Positions 1 to 5,849 of a stretch of 5,866 nt of DNA are shown in pieces; the stretch's first letter is position 1; every line of letters starts with the position of its first letter. The position numbers were made by a program, and so were the translations under genes. Location of the stretch: contig PLNZ01000121.1 in the NCBI GenBank assembly GCA_003142915.1, forward strand, positions 5,515-11,380, in the 5' to 3' direction. Under the pieces are notes generated by a model that ran no database searches, was not told the origin of the DNA, and saw nothing but the letters and a program-made list of their open reading frames with translations. This stretch comes from Ignavibacteriales bacterium (GTDB lineage Bacteria; Bacteroidota; Ignavibacteria; Ignavibacteriales; Ignavibacteriaceae).

Positions 1-88
1 CAATATCACCCGGCTTTAGCCAATAGTAGTGTGAGTTTATAACAATCCCCTGGGAATATATTAAGCGTTTTTTATTATTTTTATCATT

Positions 89-673
89 ATGAAACTTCCA
101 ATTTTAGCATATGGGCATCCTAAGTTAAGACAAAAGTGCAAAAATATAACAAAGAGTTATCCCAAATTAAAAAATCTGATAGATGATATGTGGGAAACTT
201 TATATGCAGCAAACGGCGCAGGGCTTGCTGCTCCGCAAATAGACAGGTCTATAAGATTATTTATTTTAGATACAGTAGAGGAATACGAGCAAAGTACTCT
301 TAAAGAAAAGGGAAAGTTTGTCGGAGATAAAGGAATAACAGAAGTTTTTATTAATCCGCAAATATTGGAATCAGCAGGTAATGTATGGTCTAGCCCCGAA
401 GGCTGTCTTAGTATTCCAAATGTTTGGGTGGACACTGAACGGAAAATGTCGCTTATCATAAAATATCTTAATGAAAATTTTGAAGAGAAAGAAATGTTTT
501 TCAGTGGTGCAACGGCGAGAGCAATCTTTCACGAATATGATCATATAGAAGGAATACTTTTTACCGATTATGCAGATAACAGGGTTATAAAAGATAAACT
601 CGAACGAATTTCCCGGGGAGAAGTAAAAGTTAATTATAAAATGTTGTTTAATAAGCCTGACAAACAAAAGTAA
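89..673 (+). CDS. def: Peptide deformylase
   Basis: Removes the N-terminal formyl group from nascent proteins in the cytoplasm; a metal-dependent hydrolase of the Def family. All three family motifs are visible in the 194-residue product. GAGLAAPQ is at 43-50 (Gln50 lines the active site). EGCLS is at 104-108, with Cys106 as a metal ligand. HEYDH is at 148-152, with His148 and His152 as ligands and Glu149 as catalytic acid/base. The residue before His148 is Phe, where Gln is common. A charged segment at about 63-84 and the 'GEVKVNYKM' region at 177-185 resemble Bacteroidota-type deformylases as I recall them. The ATG start puts the first motif at the normal distance. No Shine-Dalgarno is seen; the upstream bases are T-rich. 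Length is normal. The next gene is 218 bp downstream on the same strand, so co-transcription is uncertain. Confidence 0.97.
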   Translation: MKLPILAYGHPKLRQKCKNITKSYPKLKNLIDDMWETLYAANGAGLAAPQIDRSIRLFILDTVEEYEQSTLKEKGKFVGDKGITEVFINPQILESAGNVWSSPEGCLSIPNVWVDTERKMSLIIKYLNENFEEKEMFFSGATARAIFHEYDHIEGILFTDYADNRVIKDKLERISRGEVKVNYKMLFNKPDKQK

Positions 674-819
674 ATTTTACTGAACCGTATTTTTGCGTAA
701 CATGAGTTAAATAAACTTGAATTGGGGAATATCCTGAAACGAAAAATTTGCATAATTGTCTAAAAAACCATTTATACTGTGCAAAATAATGAACATTTCA
801 ATGCTTAATACTTTGAAAA

Positions 820-833
820 TTGATTAAAATCAA
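820..833. promoter_or_regulatory. Candidate FNR/CRP-family operator (TTGAT-N4-ATCAA)
   Basis: The 14 bases TTGATTAAAATCAA match the textbook FNR consensus half-sites TTGAT and ATCAA at all ten defined positions. The dyad extends to 6-bp arms around a 2-bp centre. Its centre lies about 65 bp before the ATG of the secreted Tyr/Trp-rich protein, in otherwise unstructured AT-rich intergenic DNA. A -10-like GATAAT at 863-868 would place a start near 875, about 48 bp from the dyad centre, roughly an activator position. That promoter element is weak, and an AT-rich dyad can arise by chance. The regulator itself is not in the window. Confidence 0.45.
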
Positions 834-891
834 GATTTAACAGTGGCATTTTTATTGTAAATGATAATAAAGATTTGAATTGAGTTGTAAA

Positions 892-2025
892 ATGAAACGC
901 TTAATATTTGTTTTGCTTATTATGATTTTTGGCGCTGCATTCAAAATAAGTGTTGCTCAGGATGATAATGGTGGAGGAAACAGGGATTTTTATGCGTCAC
1001 TCTCTCCTTACGGAACATGGATAGAATTGAATAACAGCCTGACCGTTTGGCACCCGCTTCATGTACGTCGTGACTGGTCACCCTACAAATATGGACATTG
1101 GATATGGACTGATGATGGCTGGTATTGGGATTCGGATGAACCTTATGGAGCGATAGTATATCATTACGGCAGATGGTACAATGATGATTATTATGGATGG
1201 ATTTGGGTACCTGATCATGTTTGGGCTCCTGCATGGGTAGAGTGGAGATATAATGATAATTATATTGGTTGGGCGCCGTTAGCTCCGTATGCTTCTTTCT
1301 CAATAGGAACCGGGATTAGATTTACAAGGGCTTATGAAACGCCCATTTCATTTTGGCATTTTGTAGGTTATCGCCGCATGTGTGATCCATATGTTTTTAA
1401 TTATTATGTCTCTGACCGTGAAAGATATGGTATTTATTCATATACAAGGTACCGCACTAATTACGGCTATTCAAACGGACGGGTTATTAATCGTGGCGTT
1501 GACGTTGATTATATCAGGCAAAGAGGCGGTGGCAGGATAGTAGAAAGACAAATCCAAAGGGTTGATGATTCCCGTCATACCGGCGCCGGTAATAATGATA
1601 ATTTCGTCAGAGCATATATGCCTCGTGAACAATTAGCAGGGACAAATAATAGAAATGTCGAAATTAAAAGGACGACAAAACCTTCTTCCCTTGATGTTTC
1701 AAGATTAGACATTGGTAATAGGAACCCGGTTGCAAGAAATGAATATAATAGCACATCAGACAACAGAGAGTTGAAAAGGACAAATAATAATATGCCGGAT
1801 AGGGAAGCGCCGGGAAATAATCCGGGTAATTTACAGGAAAACAACCGGCAGCAAATCAGGAATTATAATAATCAGCCCGGCAGGATGAACAGACCACAAT
1901 TAAGGCAGAGTAATAAACTTCAGCAAAGAGTACAGAATAATATCCGAAGAAGGGAAAATTCGCAGCAGGTAAAAAGAGAAAGTGGTAATAATAAGGGAAA
2001 TTTTAATAGTAAGGTAAGAAGATAA
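892..2025 (+). CDS. Secreted Tyr/Trp-rich DUF6600-type protein with basic low-complexity tail
   Basis: Predicted exported protein of unknown function, 377 residues. Residues 1-23 form a signal peptide: MKR, a hydrophobic run, then ISVAQ before DDNGG, with likely cleavage near Ala22/Gln23. There is no lipobox Cys. Residues about 38-133 hold three imperfect YG-x-W repeats starting at 40, 67 and 92, followed by WAPAWVEWR and YIGWAPLAPY. This pattern recalls the DUF6600 family by memory, not by a search. Residues about 185-220 are Arg/Gly/Tyr-rich. From about 250 to the end the chain is Asn/Arg/Gln-rich, strongly basic and probably disordered, ending KVRR. The in-frame TTG at 880 would add four residues; ATG at 892 is preferred because it starts directly with a normal signal peptide. 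A perfect FNR-type dyad lies upstream. The role is not known; binding to a wall, polysaccharide or nucleic acid would be speculation. Confidence 0.9.
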   Translation: MKRLIFVLLIMIFGAAFKISVAQDDNGGGNRDFYASLSPYGTWIELNNSLTVWHPLHVRRDWSPYKYGHWIWTDDGWYWDSDEPYGAIVYHYGRWYNDDYYGWIWVPDHVWAPAWVEWRYNDNYIGWAPLAPYASFSIGTGIRFTRAYETPISFWHFVGYRRMCDPYVFNYYVSDRERYGIYSYTRYRTNYGYSNGRVINRGVDVDYIRQRGGGRIVERQIQRVDDSRHTGAGNNDNFVRAYMPREQLAGTNNRNVEIKRTTKPSSLDVSRLDIGNRNPVARNEYNSTSDNRELKRTNNNMPDREAPGNNPGNLQENNRQQIRNYNNQPGRMNRPQLRQSNKLQQRVQNNIRRRENSQQVKRESGNNKGNFNSKVRR

Positions 2026-2220
2026 TTGATTTCTTTATTTCTCTTTCAGTTTTTACAAGCATGCTTGCGGTAAATTGGCAGTGCCGCTGTGGGATTAAGA
2101 AAAAATGGTACATCTTTTTTATACAGGCATTATACAATTGTAATGTTTCATTATAATTCTTAAAAAGAGAAGAATAAAATCAGGTATCTAACAAAGGATC
2201 TTTAATATCTTAAACTTGAA
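2026..2220. other. Convergent intergenic region, no gene seen
   Basis: This gap separates the 3' ends of two convergent genes and contains no open frame worth calling. It holds a perfect 12-bp palindrome CAAGCATGCTTG at 2056-2067, a perfect 10-bp palindrome TACAATTGTA at 2133-2142, and a loose 6-bp inverted repeat ATTCTT/AAGAAT at 2156-2175. None is followed by a convincing T-tract on either strand, so I do not call a Rho-independent terminator, although transcripts from both sides should end here. Confidence 0.6.
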
Positions 2221-3324
2221 TCATCCTTTTGTAGAATAATATTTTGCAATTGTATCGGCAATAAATTGAACTTGTTCTCTCTTCAAATCCGGCCAGCTTG
2301 GAAGATTTATACCATGCCATCCTAAATATTCTGCAACCGGAAGCTTTTGATATTTTTGTGAAAACATTGGCATTGTATGAACAGGGTAGAAAGTGGGGCG
2401 TGTTTCAATCCCGGCGGTTTTCATAAAATCTTTCAAAGATTCTCGTTCATCCGGAGAGCCGGTTAAAATTGAGTACATCCAGTATGAATGAAATACATTA
2501 ACGTGTTCGGCGTGCGGCTTTACAGGAAGACCTTTCAGTGCTTCATTATACCATTCAGCAAGTTGTATTTTCTTAGCAATTTTTTCATCTGCTTTTTCAA
2601 GCTGGGCAAGCCCGATTGCAGCGCAAATGTTTGTCATACGGTAGTTAAAACCAAGAGTATCGTGCCAGTATTCTCTATATTTAGCCAAACCGTGCATTTT
2701 TAAATGATAAGCTCTGTCATAAAGCGTCTCATCATTTGTAACGATCATTCCGCCCTCGCCCGTAGTAATTGTTTTATTCCCATAAAAACTGAATGTTGAA
2801 AGATCACCGAATGTACCTACATTTTTACCTTTATAGGTCGAACCAAACGCTTCAGCACAATCTTCGATTATAAATATGTCGTTTTCTTTAGCTATTTTAA
2901 CTAGTTCATCCATTTCGCAGGGATGACCGTAAAGATGCACTGCCATTATCGCTTTTGTTTTGGATGTTATTTTCCTTCTGACATCTTTAGGATCAAGCTG
3001 CCAGGTATCTTCTAAAGAATCAACAAAAACAGGAGTCGCCCCCGCATGACAAATATTGCCGACTGATGCAATATATGTGAACGATGGAACAATTACTTCA
3101 TCACCCGGCCCGATTCCCAGTGTTATCAATGCAAGGTGAAGTGCAACGGTACCGTTGCATACGGTAGTTGCATGTTTAACGCCGATGAATTTCCCGAATT
3201 CATTTTCAAACCGGGGAATAAATTCTCCTCTTGATGATATCCATGTAGAATCGAGGCATTCATTAACATATTTCTTTTCATTTCCATCCAGTGACGGCTG
3301 GTAGATTGGTATTTTGTATCCCAT
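2221..3324 (-). CDS. DegT/DnrJ/EryC1/StrS sugar aminotransferase, GDP-perosamine synthase-like
   Basis: PLP-dependent aminotransferase that converts a 4-keto-6-deoxy sugar nucleotide to its 4-amino form, usually with glutamate as donor, for surface polysaccharide synthesis. The 367-residue length is normal for the family. Visible landmarks are SLDGNEKKYV near the N-terminus (11-20), SSRGEF at 30-35, NGTVALHLAL at 57-66 (phosphate-binding region), EDCAEAFGS at 154-162 with Asp155 facing the PLP ring nitrogen, and SFYGNKTITTGEGG at 179-192. Lys184 in that last motif is the Schiff-base lysine. FNYRMTN follows at 226-232, and HGINLPSWP at 337-345. The overall pattern is very like RfbE/Per perosamine synthases as I remember them, so GDP-4-keto-6-deoxymannose is the likeliest substrate, but substrate cannot be fixed by eye. 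It is the last gene of the minus-strand cluster, 84 bp after the GT9 gene. The ATG start is supported by the family's usual short N-terminus. Confidence 0.95.
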   Translation of the reverse strand: MGYKIPIYQPSLDGNEKKYVNECLDSTWISSRGEFIPRFENEFGKFIGVKHATTVCNGTVALHLALITLGIGPGDEVIVPSFTYIASVGNICHAGATPVFVDSLEDTWQLDPKDVRRKITSKTKAIMAVHLYGHPCEMDELVKIAKENDIFIIEDCAEAFGSTYKGKNVGTFGDLSTFSFYGNKTITTGEGGMIVTNDETLYDRAYHLKMHGLAKYREYWHDTLGFNYRMTNICAAIGLAQLEKADEKIAKKIQLAEWYNEALKGLPVKPHAEHVNVFHSYWMYSILTGSPDERESLKDFMKTAGIETRPTFYPVHTMPMFSQKYQKLPVAEYLGWHGINLPSWPDLKREQVQFIADTIAKYYSTKG

Positions 3325-3408
3325 TTCTTTTCACTTTGCAAAAAATTTAAATAATAATGATGAAATATAATAAAAATTAAAAGATTTTCTCAAAGAGACC
3401 ACCAGGTA
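3325..3408 (-). other. AT-rich intra-cluster spacer
   Basis: 84 bp between the second GT9 gene and the aminotransferase gene. It holds a small inverted repeat TCTC-AAA-GAGA (3388-3398) just after the GT9 stop and then a long A/T-rich run before the aminotransferase ATG. The hairpin is too weak to call a terminator. No clear promoter or Shine-Dalgarno is seen; only a purine-rich GAAAAGAA precedes the start. Read-through from the upstream gene is the simplest view. Confidence 0.4.
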
Positions 3409-4560
3409 CTACCTATTTAAAGAAAATTCTTTTGTCAGGCTAATAATCTTTGTGAGGTCAATCATCTGAATGCATTCAAGGTTATATGGACAAACTTTCT
3501 TCCAGCATGGAGAACAGAATAGACCCTCCGGTATTAATTTTATACCCCGGTCGTATAATTCAATTTCTGCGCTGCATGAAAGTCCGAACCATGCAATGAT
3601 GTATTTTTTTAAACCGGTAGCCAGGTGCAAACCGAAAGAATCACCGGTAATAACGATATCGGCAATATCCATGAAACATGCGCCTTTTCTCAATCCCATT
3701 GTTGTAGGTGTAGCAATAATTTTCTTCCGGTCGGATTCACTAAATGATTCATAAATAAGAGTGTTTCTTTCAGTATCTTCTCTGCCGCCGAGAAGAACTA
3801 CCTGTAAATTTTCATCTTTTAACATTTCGGTTATTAAAGTTACATGCTGTCCAATCGTCATTTTTTTATTTGGGAAAAGTTCTGAACAACCGGTATTAAT
3901 TCCAACGTAAGTTTTTTTAAGATTATAGCCTATCTCGTTTTTATAGCTTTCAACAAAAGCTTTTTCTTCACCGGTTAAATTAAAAACGTATGGGTCTCTT
4001 TTATATTCAAGTTCAAATACTTCGTGAATTATGTCCACTCCGCTTCTTGTGTTTTCTTTGAATTTGAAATTATCATTATTTCCCATGATATAGCTGTACA
4101 CCGCTCCCTGGTTGGCAGGGATAATTTTTCCGTCTTTATTAAGCAGAAAACCAAGTTTTTTCTTCGCAATTATTTCATTTGTAAAAGCGCAAGCATAATC
4201 TGATTTATCTGCATTCATTACATAATCATATTCTACTTGTCTCGCTATCATTCGTTGTTCGTCGGTCCATGTAAAAACTTTATCAATAAAAGGATTATTT
4301 AATAATATTTTTTCTGCACCCGGCATTGTTATCCAGAATATTGTGCTTACCGGGAATTTCCGTTTGATAGCATATAGGACGGGTGTGTTATCGAGAACAT
4401 TACCGAGAGCATCTAAAGAAATAATGAGTATTTTTACTCCTGTTTTTGTTCCTTCGTTTTCATGCTGACAGCCGTTTTCCAAACAATTTTCATAAGAAAA
4501 ACAGGGCTTATACCCATTAAAGTTTTTACATCTTGGTATTTTTAATTCTGAAAGATCCAT
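3409..4560 (-). CDS. Glycosyltransferase family 9 (heptosyltransferase-like) with N- and C-terminal Cys clusters
   Basis: Probable GT-B-fold transferase of the ADP-heptose:LPS heptosyltransferase family (GT9), 383 residues, cytoplasmic or membrane-associated. The core starts at about residue 42: VKILIISLDALGN, then NTPVLYAIKRKFP (58-70), then LLNNPFIDKVFTW (86-98). The C-terminal domain shows GINTGC (220-225), VVLLGGREDTERN (254-266) and TGDSFGLHLATGL (305-317), the GT9 nucleotide-sugar region. Before the core is a 40-residue extension with Cys11, 20, 26 and 31. Near the end is C-x2-C-x4-C-x5-C (349, 352, 357, 363). Similar cysteine motifs occur in a subset of GT9 proteins as I recall. Residue 54 is Asn, where WaaC-type enzymes have the catalytic Asp. 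The gene lies 23 bp after the preceding GT9 gene and has the clearest Shine-Dalgarno in the window. Acceptor and donor sugars are unknown. Confidence 0.93.
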   Translation of the reverse strand: MDLSELKIPRCKNFNGYKPCFSYENCLENGCQHENEGTKTGVKILIISLDALGNVLDNTPVLYAIKRKFPVSTIFWITMPGAEKILLNNPFIDKVFTWTDEQRMIARQVEYDYVMNADKSDYACAFTNEIIAKKKLGFLLNKDGKIIPANQGAVYSYIMGNNDNFKFKENTRSGVDIIHEVFELEYKRDPYVFNLTGEEKAFVESYKNEIGYNLKKTYVGINTGCSELFPNKKMTIGQHVTLITEMLKDENLQVVLLGGREDTERNTLIYESFSESDRKKIIATPTTMGLRKGACFMDIADIVITGDSFGLHLATGLKKYIIAWFGLSCSAEIELYDRGIKLIPEGLFCSPCWKKVCPYNLECIQMIDLTKIISLTKEFSLNR

Positions 4561-4566
4561 TTTAAT

Positions 4567-4570
4567 TCCT
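4567..4570 (-). promoter_or_regulatory. Shine-Dalgarno (AGGA) of the second GT9 gene
   Basis: On the minus strand AGGA is followed by six bases and then the ATG. It is the only well-placed Shine-Dalgarno in the window. It supports the ATG at 4560 and therefore the 40-residue cysteine-bearing N-terminal extension as part of the real protein. Confidence 0.6.
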
Positions 4571-4583
4571 ATCAGGTTTCGTT

Positions 4584-5609
4584 TTATCTGTTCAATAAGG
4601 TTTTTACGCTTGAAATAACTTCGTCAATACTTAAACCGTTTTCAATTCCGCAGGTATTTTGATCTGCGCTGCAATATTTTTTGCAATTTTCTTCCGATAC
4701 TTCCACATTAATTGAGAACTTGTTCAATACCCCCTGATGGGTAATGCAGTTCATTGCACGGTGGCAGTGTATCCCTATTGCTTTTTTACCCAGTGCATCG
4801 GAAATATGCAGTGGCCCCGTTGAAGAGCCAATAAAAATATCTGCCTGCCCGATAATCTTAATAAATTCTCTTAAATTACCCATTGAATTCGATATGTCAA
4901 TAATTTTACGGTTATCGAAGTTTTTAAGTTCGTCAAGGAAGGATTGACTCATTTCCCTGGCGGTTAGGATAATCTTGAGATTTGGAATTTTAAACTCACT
5001 AAATATTTTTTCGATAAGCTTATGGTATTTCCCTTCACTCCAATTTGGAGCTGAACCAAGAGATCCCGTATGAAGCATTATTTTGACATCGTTTTCTTTA
5101 ATCCCAAACTTATCAAAGAAAGCGGCGGCTTCAATTTTTTCCTGATCGGTGAGAAATATTTCAAGTGTCAGATTGTCTGTCTTTACACCGATTTTTCTGG
5201 CTAAATCCATACAGTAATCGGCTTCATGGCGCAGGGAAGTATAATTATTCCTGGAAACACTTTTCGTAAAAGTCATAACTTCGTAAAGCTTATGCCCCAC
5301 ACCGATTCTGTTTTTTATTCCTGCCCACAGCATTTGATACGATGCACGCTCGGTGGGTATCATCATAAGTCCGTCGGTAAATTTATATTTACGCAGCTCT
5401 TTAACAACATCCCAAAAGGTTTCTTTTTTTAAGTCATCGGTTATTGCTAAATCCAGATGGGGATTATTAAGCATAATGTTTTTTGTGTGCGGCTGAGTAA
5501 GCGTGGCAATAAAAGCGTCAGGGTAAGTTCTTCTTAACTCACGAATCATCGGAGTAATAAAAACAACGTCGCCAACCCGGTCGGTTCTAACAAGTAAAAT
5601 TCTTTTCAT
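4584..5609 (-). CDS. Glycosyltransferase family 9 (ADP-heptose:LPS heptosyltransferase-like)
   Basis: Predicted inner-leaflet sugar transferase for LPS core or related glycan, 341 residues from the chosen start. The N-terminal domain opens with KRILLVRTDRVGDVVFITP; DRVGD is at 10-14, with Asp14 matching the catalytic Asp of WaaC-type enzymes. The C-terminal domain shows HTGSLGSAPNW (180-190), the usual HPGAS-like loop, and GSSTGPLHISDALG (261-274), the nucleotide-sugar site. The C-terminus has Cys309, Cys313 and Cys320, plus Cys282 and Cys288. The frame stays open upstream to a TTG at 5732, which would add 41 residues. I prefer ATG 5609 because GT9 proteins normally begin just before this first beta strand, and the extra stretch shows no family motif. 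It appears to be the first gene of the cluster, since no gene precedes it in the window. The next GT9 gene follows after 23 bp, so co-transcription is likely. Which sugar it transfers is unknown. Confidence 0.92.
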   Translation of the reverse strand: MKRILLVRTDRVGDVVFITPMIRELRRTYPDAFIATLTQPHTKNIMLNNPHLDLAITDDLKKETFWDVVKELRKYKFTDGLMMIPTERASYQMLWAGIKNRIGVGHKLYEVMTFTKSVSRNNYTSLRHEADYCMDLARKIGVKTDNLTLEIFLTDQEKIEAAAFFDKFGIKENDVKIMLHTGSLGSAPNWSEGKYHKLIEKIFSEFKIPNLKIILTAREMSQSFLDELKNFDNRKIIDISNSMGNLREFIKIIGQADIFIGSSTGPLHISDALGKKAIGIHCHRAMNCITHQGVLNKFSINVEVSEENCKKYCSADQNTCGIENGLSIDEVISSVKTLLNR

Positions 5610-5638
5610 TAATTTATATTTGTACGGAAAAAGTTCCT

Positions 5639-5646
5639 CAAAAATA
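5639..5646 (-). promoter_or_regulatory. Possible Bacteroidota-type -7 element (TATTTTTG)
   Basis: On the minus strand TATTTTTG fits the Bacteroidota -7 consensus TAnnTTTG and sits about 30 bp before the GT9 ATG at 5609, giving a short leader. No good TTTG-like -33 element is found at the expected spacing, and the motif is simple in AT-rich DNA, so this is weak. Confidence 0.22.
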
Positions 5647-5759
5647 GTAATTCTTATCGAAATATCACGATGTTTTTGAAAAGAATTGAAGGATAAAATC
5701 TTAAACTGCTTAGATGTAACAACCTTTTTCAAAGCCTGCTTCGGCTGCTATTTAGTATT

Positions 5760-5793
5760 AACCTCCGAGGTTTGGCTTCAACCTCCGAGGTTT
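5760..5793. repeat. Two exact 14-bp copies of a palindromic repeat, forming one hairpin
   Basis: AACCTCCGAGGTTT occurs at 5760-5773 and again at 5780-5793. The first 13 bases of each copy are a perfect inverted repeat around a central C. The two copies can therefore pair with each other as 6 bp, a C:C mismatch, then 6 bp, around the 7-base loop TGGCTTC. The second copy runs into TAGTTTTT (to 5800), so on the plus strand it looks like a Rho-independent terminator, although no plus-strand gene lies just upstream. It could equally be an intergenic repeat element. Confidence 0.75.
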
Positions 5794-5825
5794 AGTTTTT
5801 CCGGGGTCGAACGCGGGGTAATTCA

Positions 5826-5837
5826 TTATTGCAATAA
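5826..5837. repeat. Perfect 12-bp palindrome TTATTGCAATAA
   Basis: TTATTG is followed directly by its reverse complement CAATAA. It lies between the paired ACCTCCGAGGT copies and the edge dyad. It is AT-rich and may be a chance palindrome or a protein-binding site; nothing in the window tells which. Confidence 0.4.
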
Positions 5838-5849
5838 ATCATTTTGTCT

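Larger units (their letters stand above)
2221..5609 (-). other. Probable polysaccharide-biosynthesis operon (GT9, GT9, sugar aminotransferase)
   Basis: Three same-strand genes with gaps of 23 and 84 bp, all with surface-glycan roles. The 23-bp gap makes co-transcription of the two GT9 genes likely. The 84-bp gap leaves room for a separate promoter for the aminotransferase. The set is incomplete as a pathway: no dehydratase, flippase, ligase or polymerase is in the window, so the locus either continues beyond it or relies on genes elsewhere. Confidence 0.65.

Noticed and set aside
1..42. Open frame of 13 codons on the plus strand ending with TAA at 40-42, possibly the tail of an upstream gene
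   Set aside because: Too short to recognise any family. Other frames on both strands are also partly open here, so it cannot be told from non-coding DNA.
1..103. Minus-strand open frame running off the left edge (contains WLKPGDI)
   Set aside because: No ATG, GTG or TTG start exists between the stop at 104-106 and the edge, and it overlaps the def start. There is no support for a real gene.
157..667. Minus-strand open frames opposite def
   Set aside because: They are antisense to a fully motif-supported deformylase, have no recognisable domain and are best explained as shadows.
809..815. TACTTTG as a Bacteroidota -7 element
   Set aside because: One base short of TAnnTTTG, with no matching -33 element; it would also lie upstream of the FNR-type box.
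789..827. Twelve-codon ORF beginning ATG AAC ATT upstream of the secreted-protein gene
   Set aside because: No Shine-Dalgarno and no leader-peptide feature such as a run of one amino acid or an attenuator hairpin.
880..891. TTG at 880 as the start of the secreted protein
   Set aside because: It adds only four residues. ATG at 892 begins a standard signal peptide with MKR directly before the hydrophobic run.
2156..2175. ATTCTT/AAGAAT inverted repeat as terminator of the aminotransferase gene
   Set aside because: The stem is six A/T-rich pairs with an eight-base loop and no T-tract after it on the minus strand.
5801..5825. GTTCGA-containing segment on the minus strand, resembling a tRNA T-arm
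   Set aside because: The flanking bases are CCCCG on both sides and cannot form the T-stem; no acceptor, D-arm or anticodon arm surrounds it.
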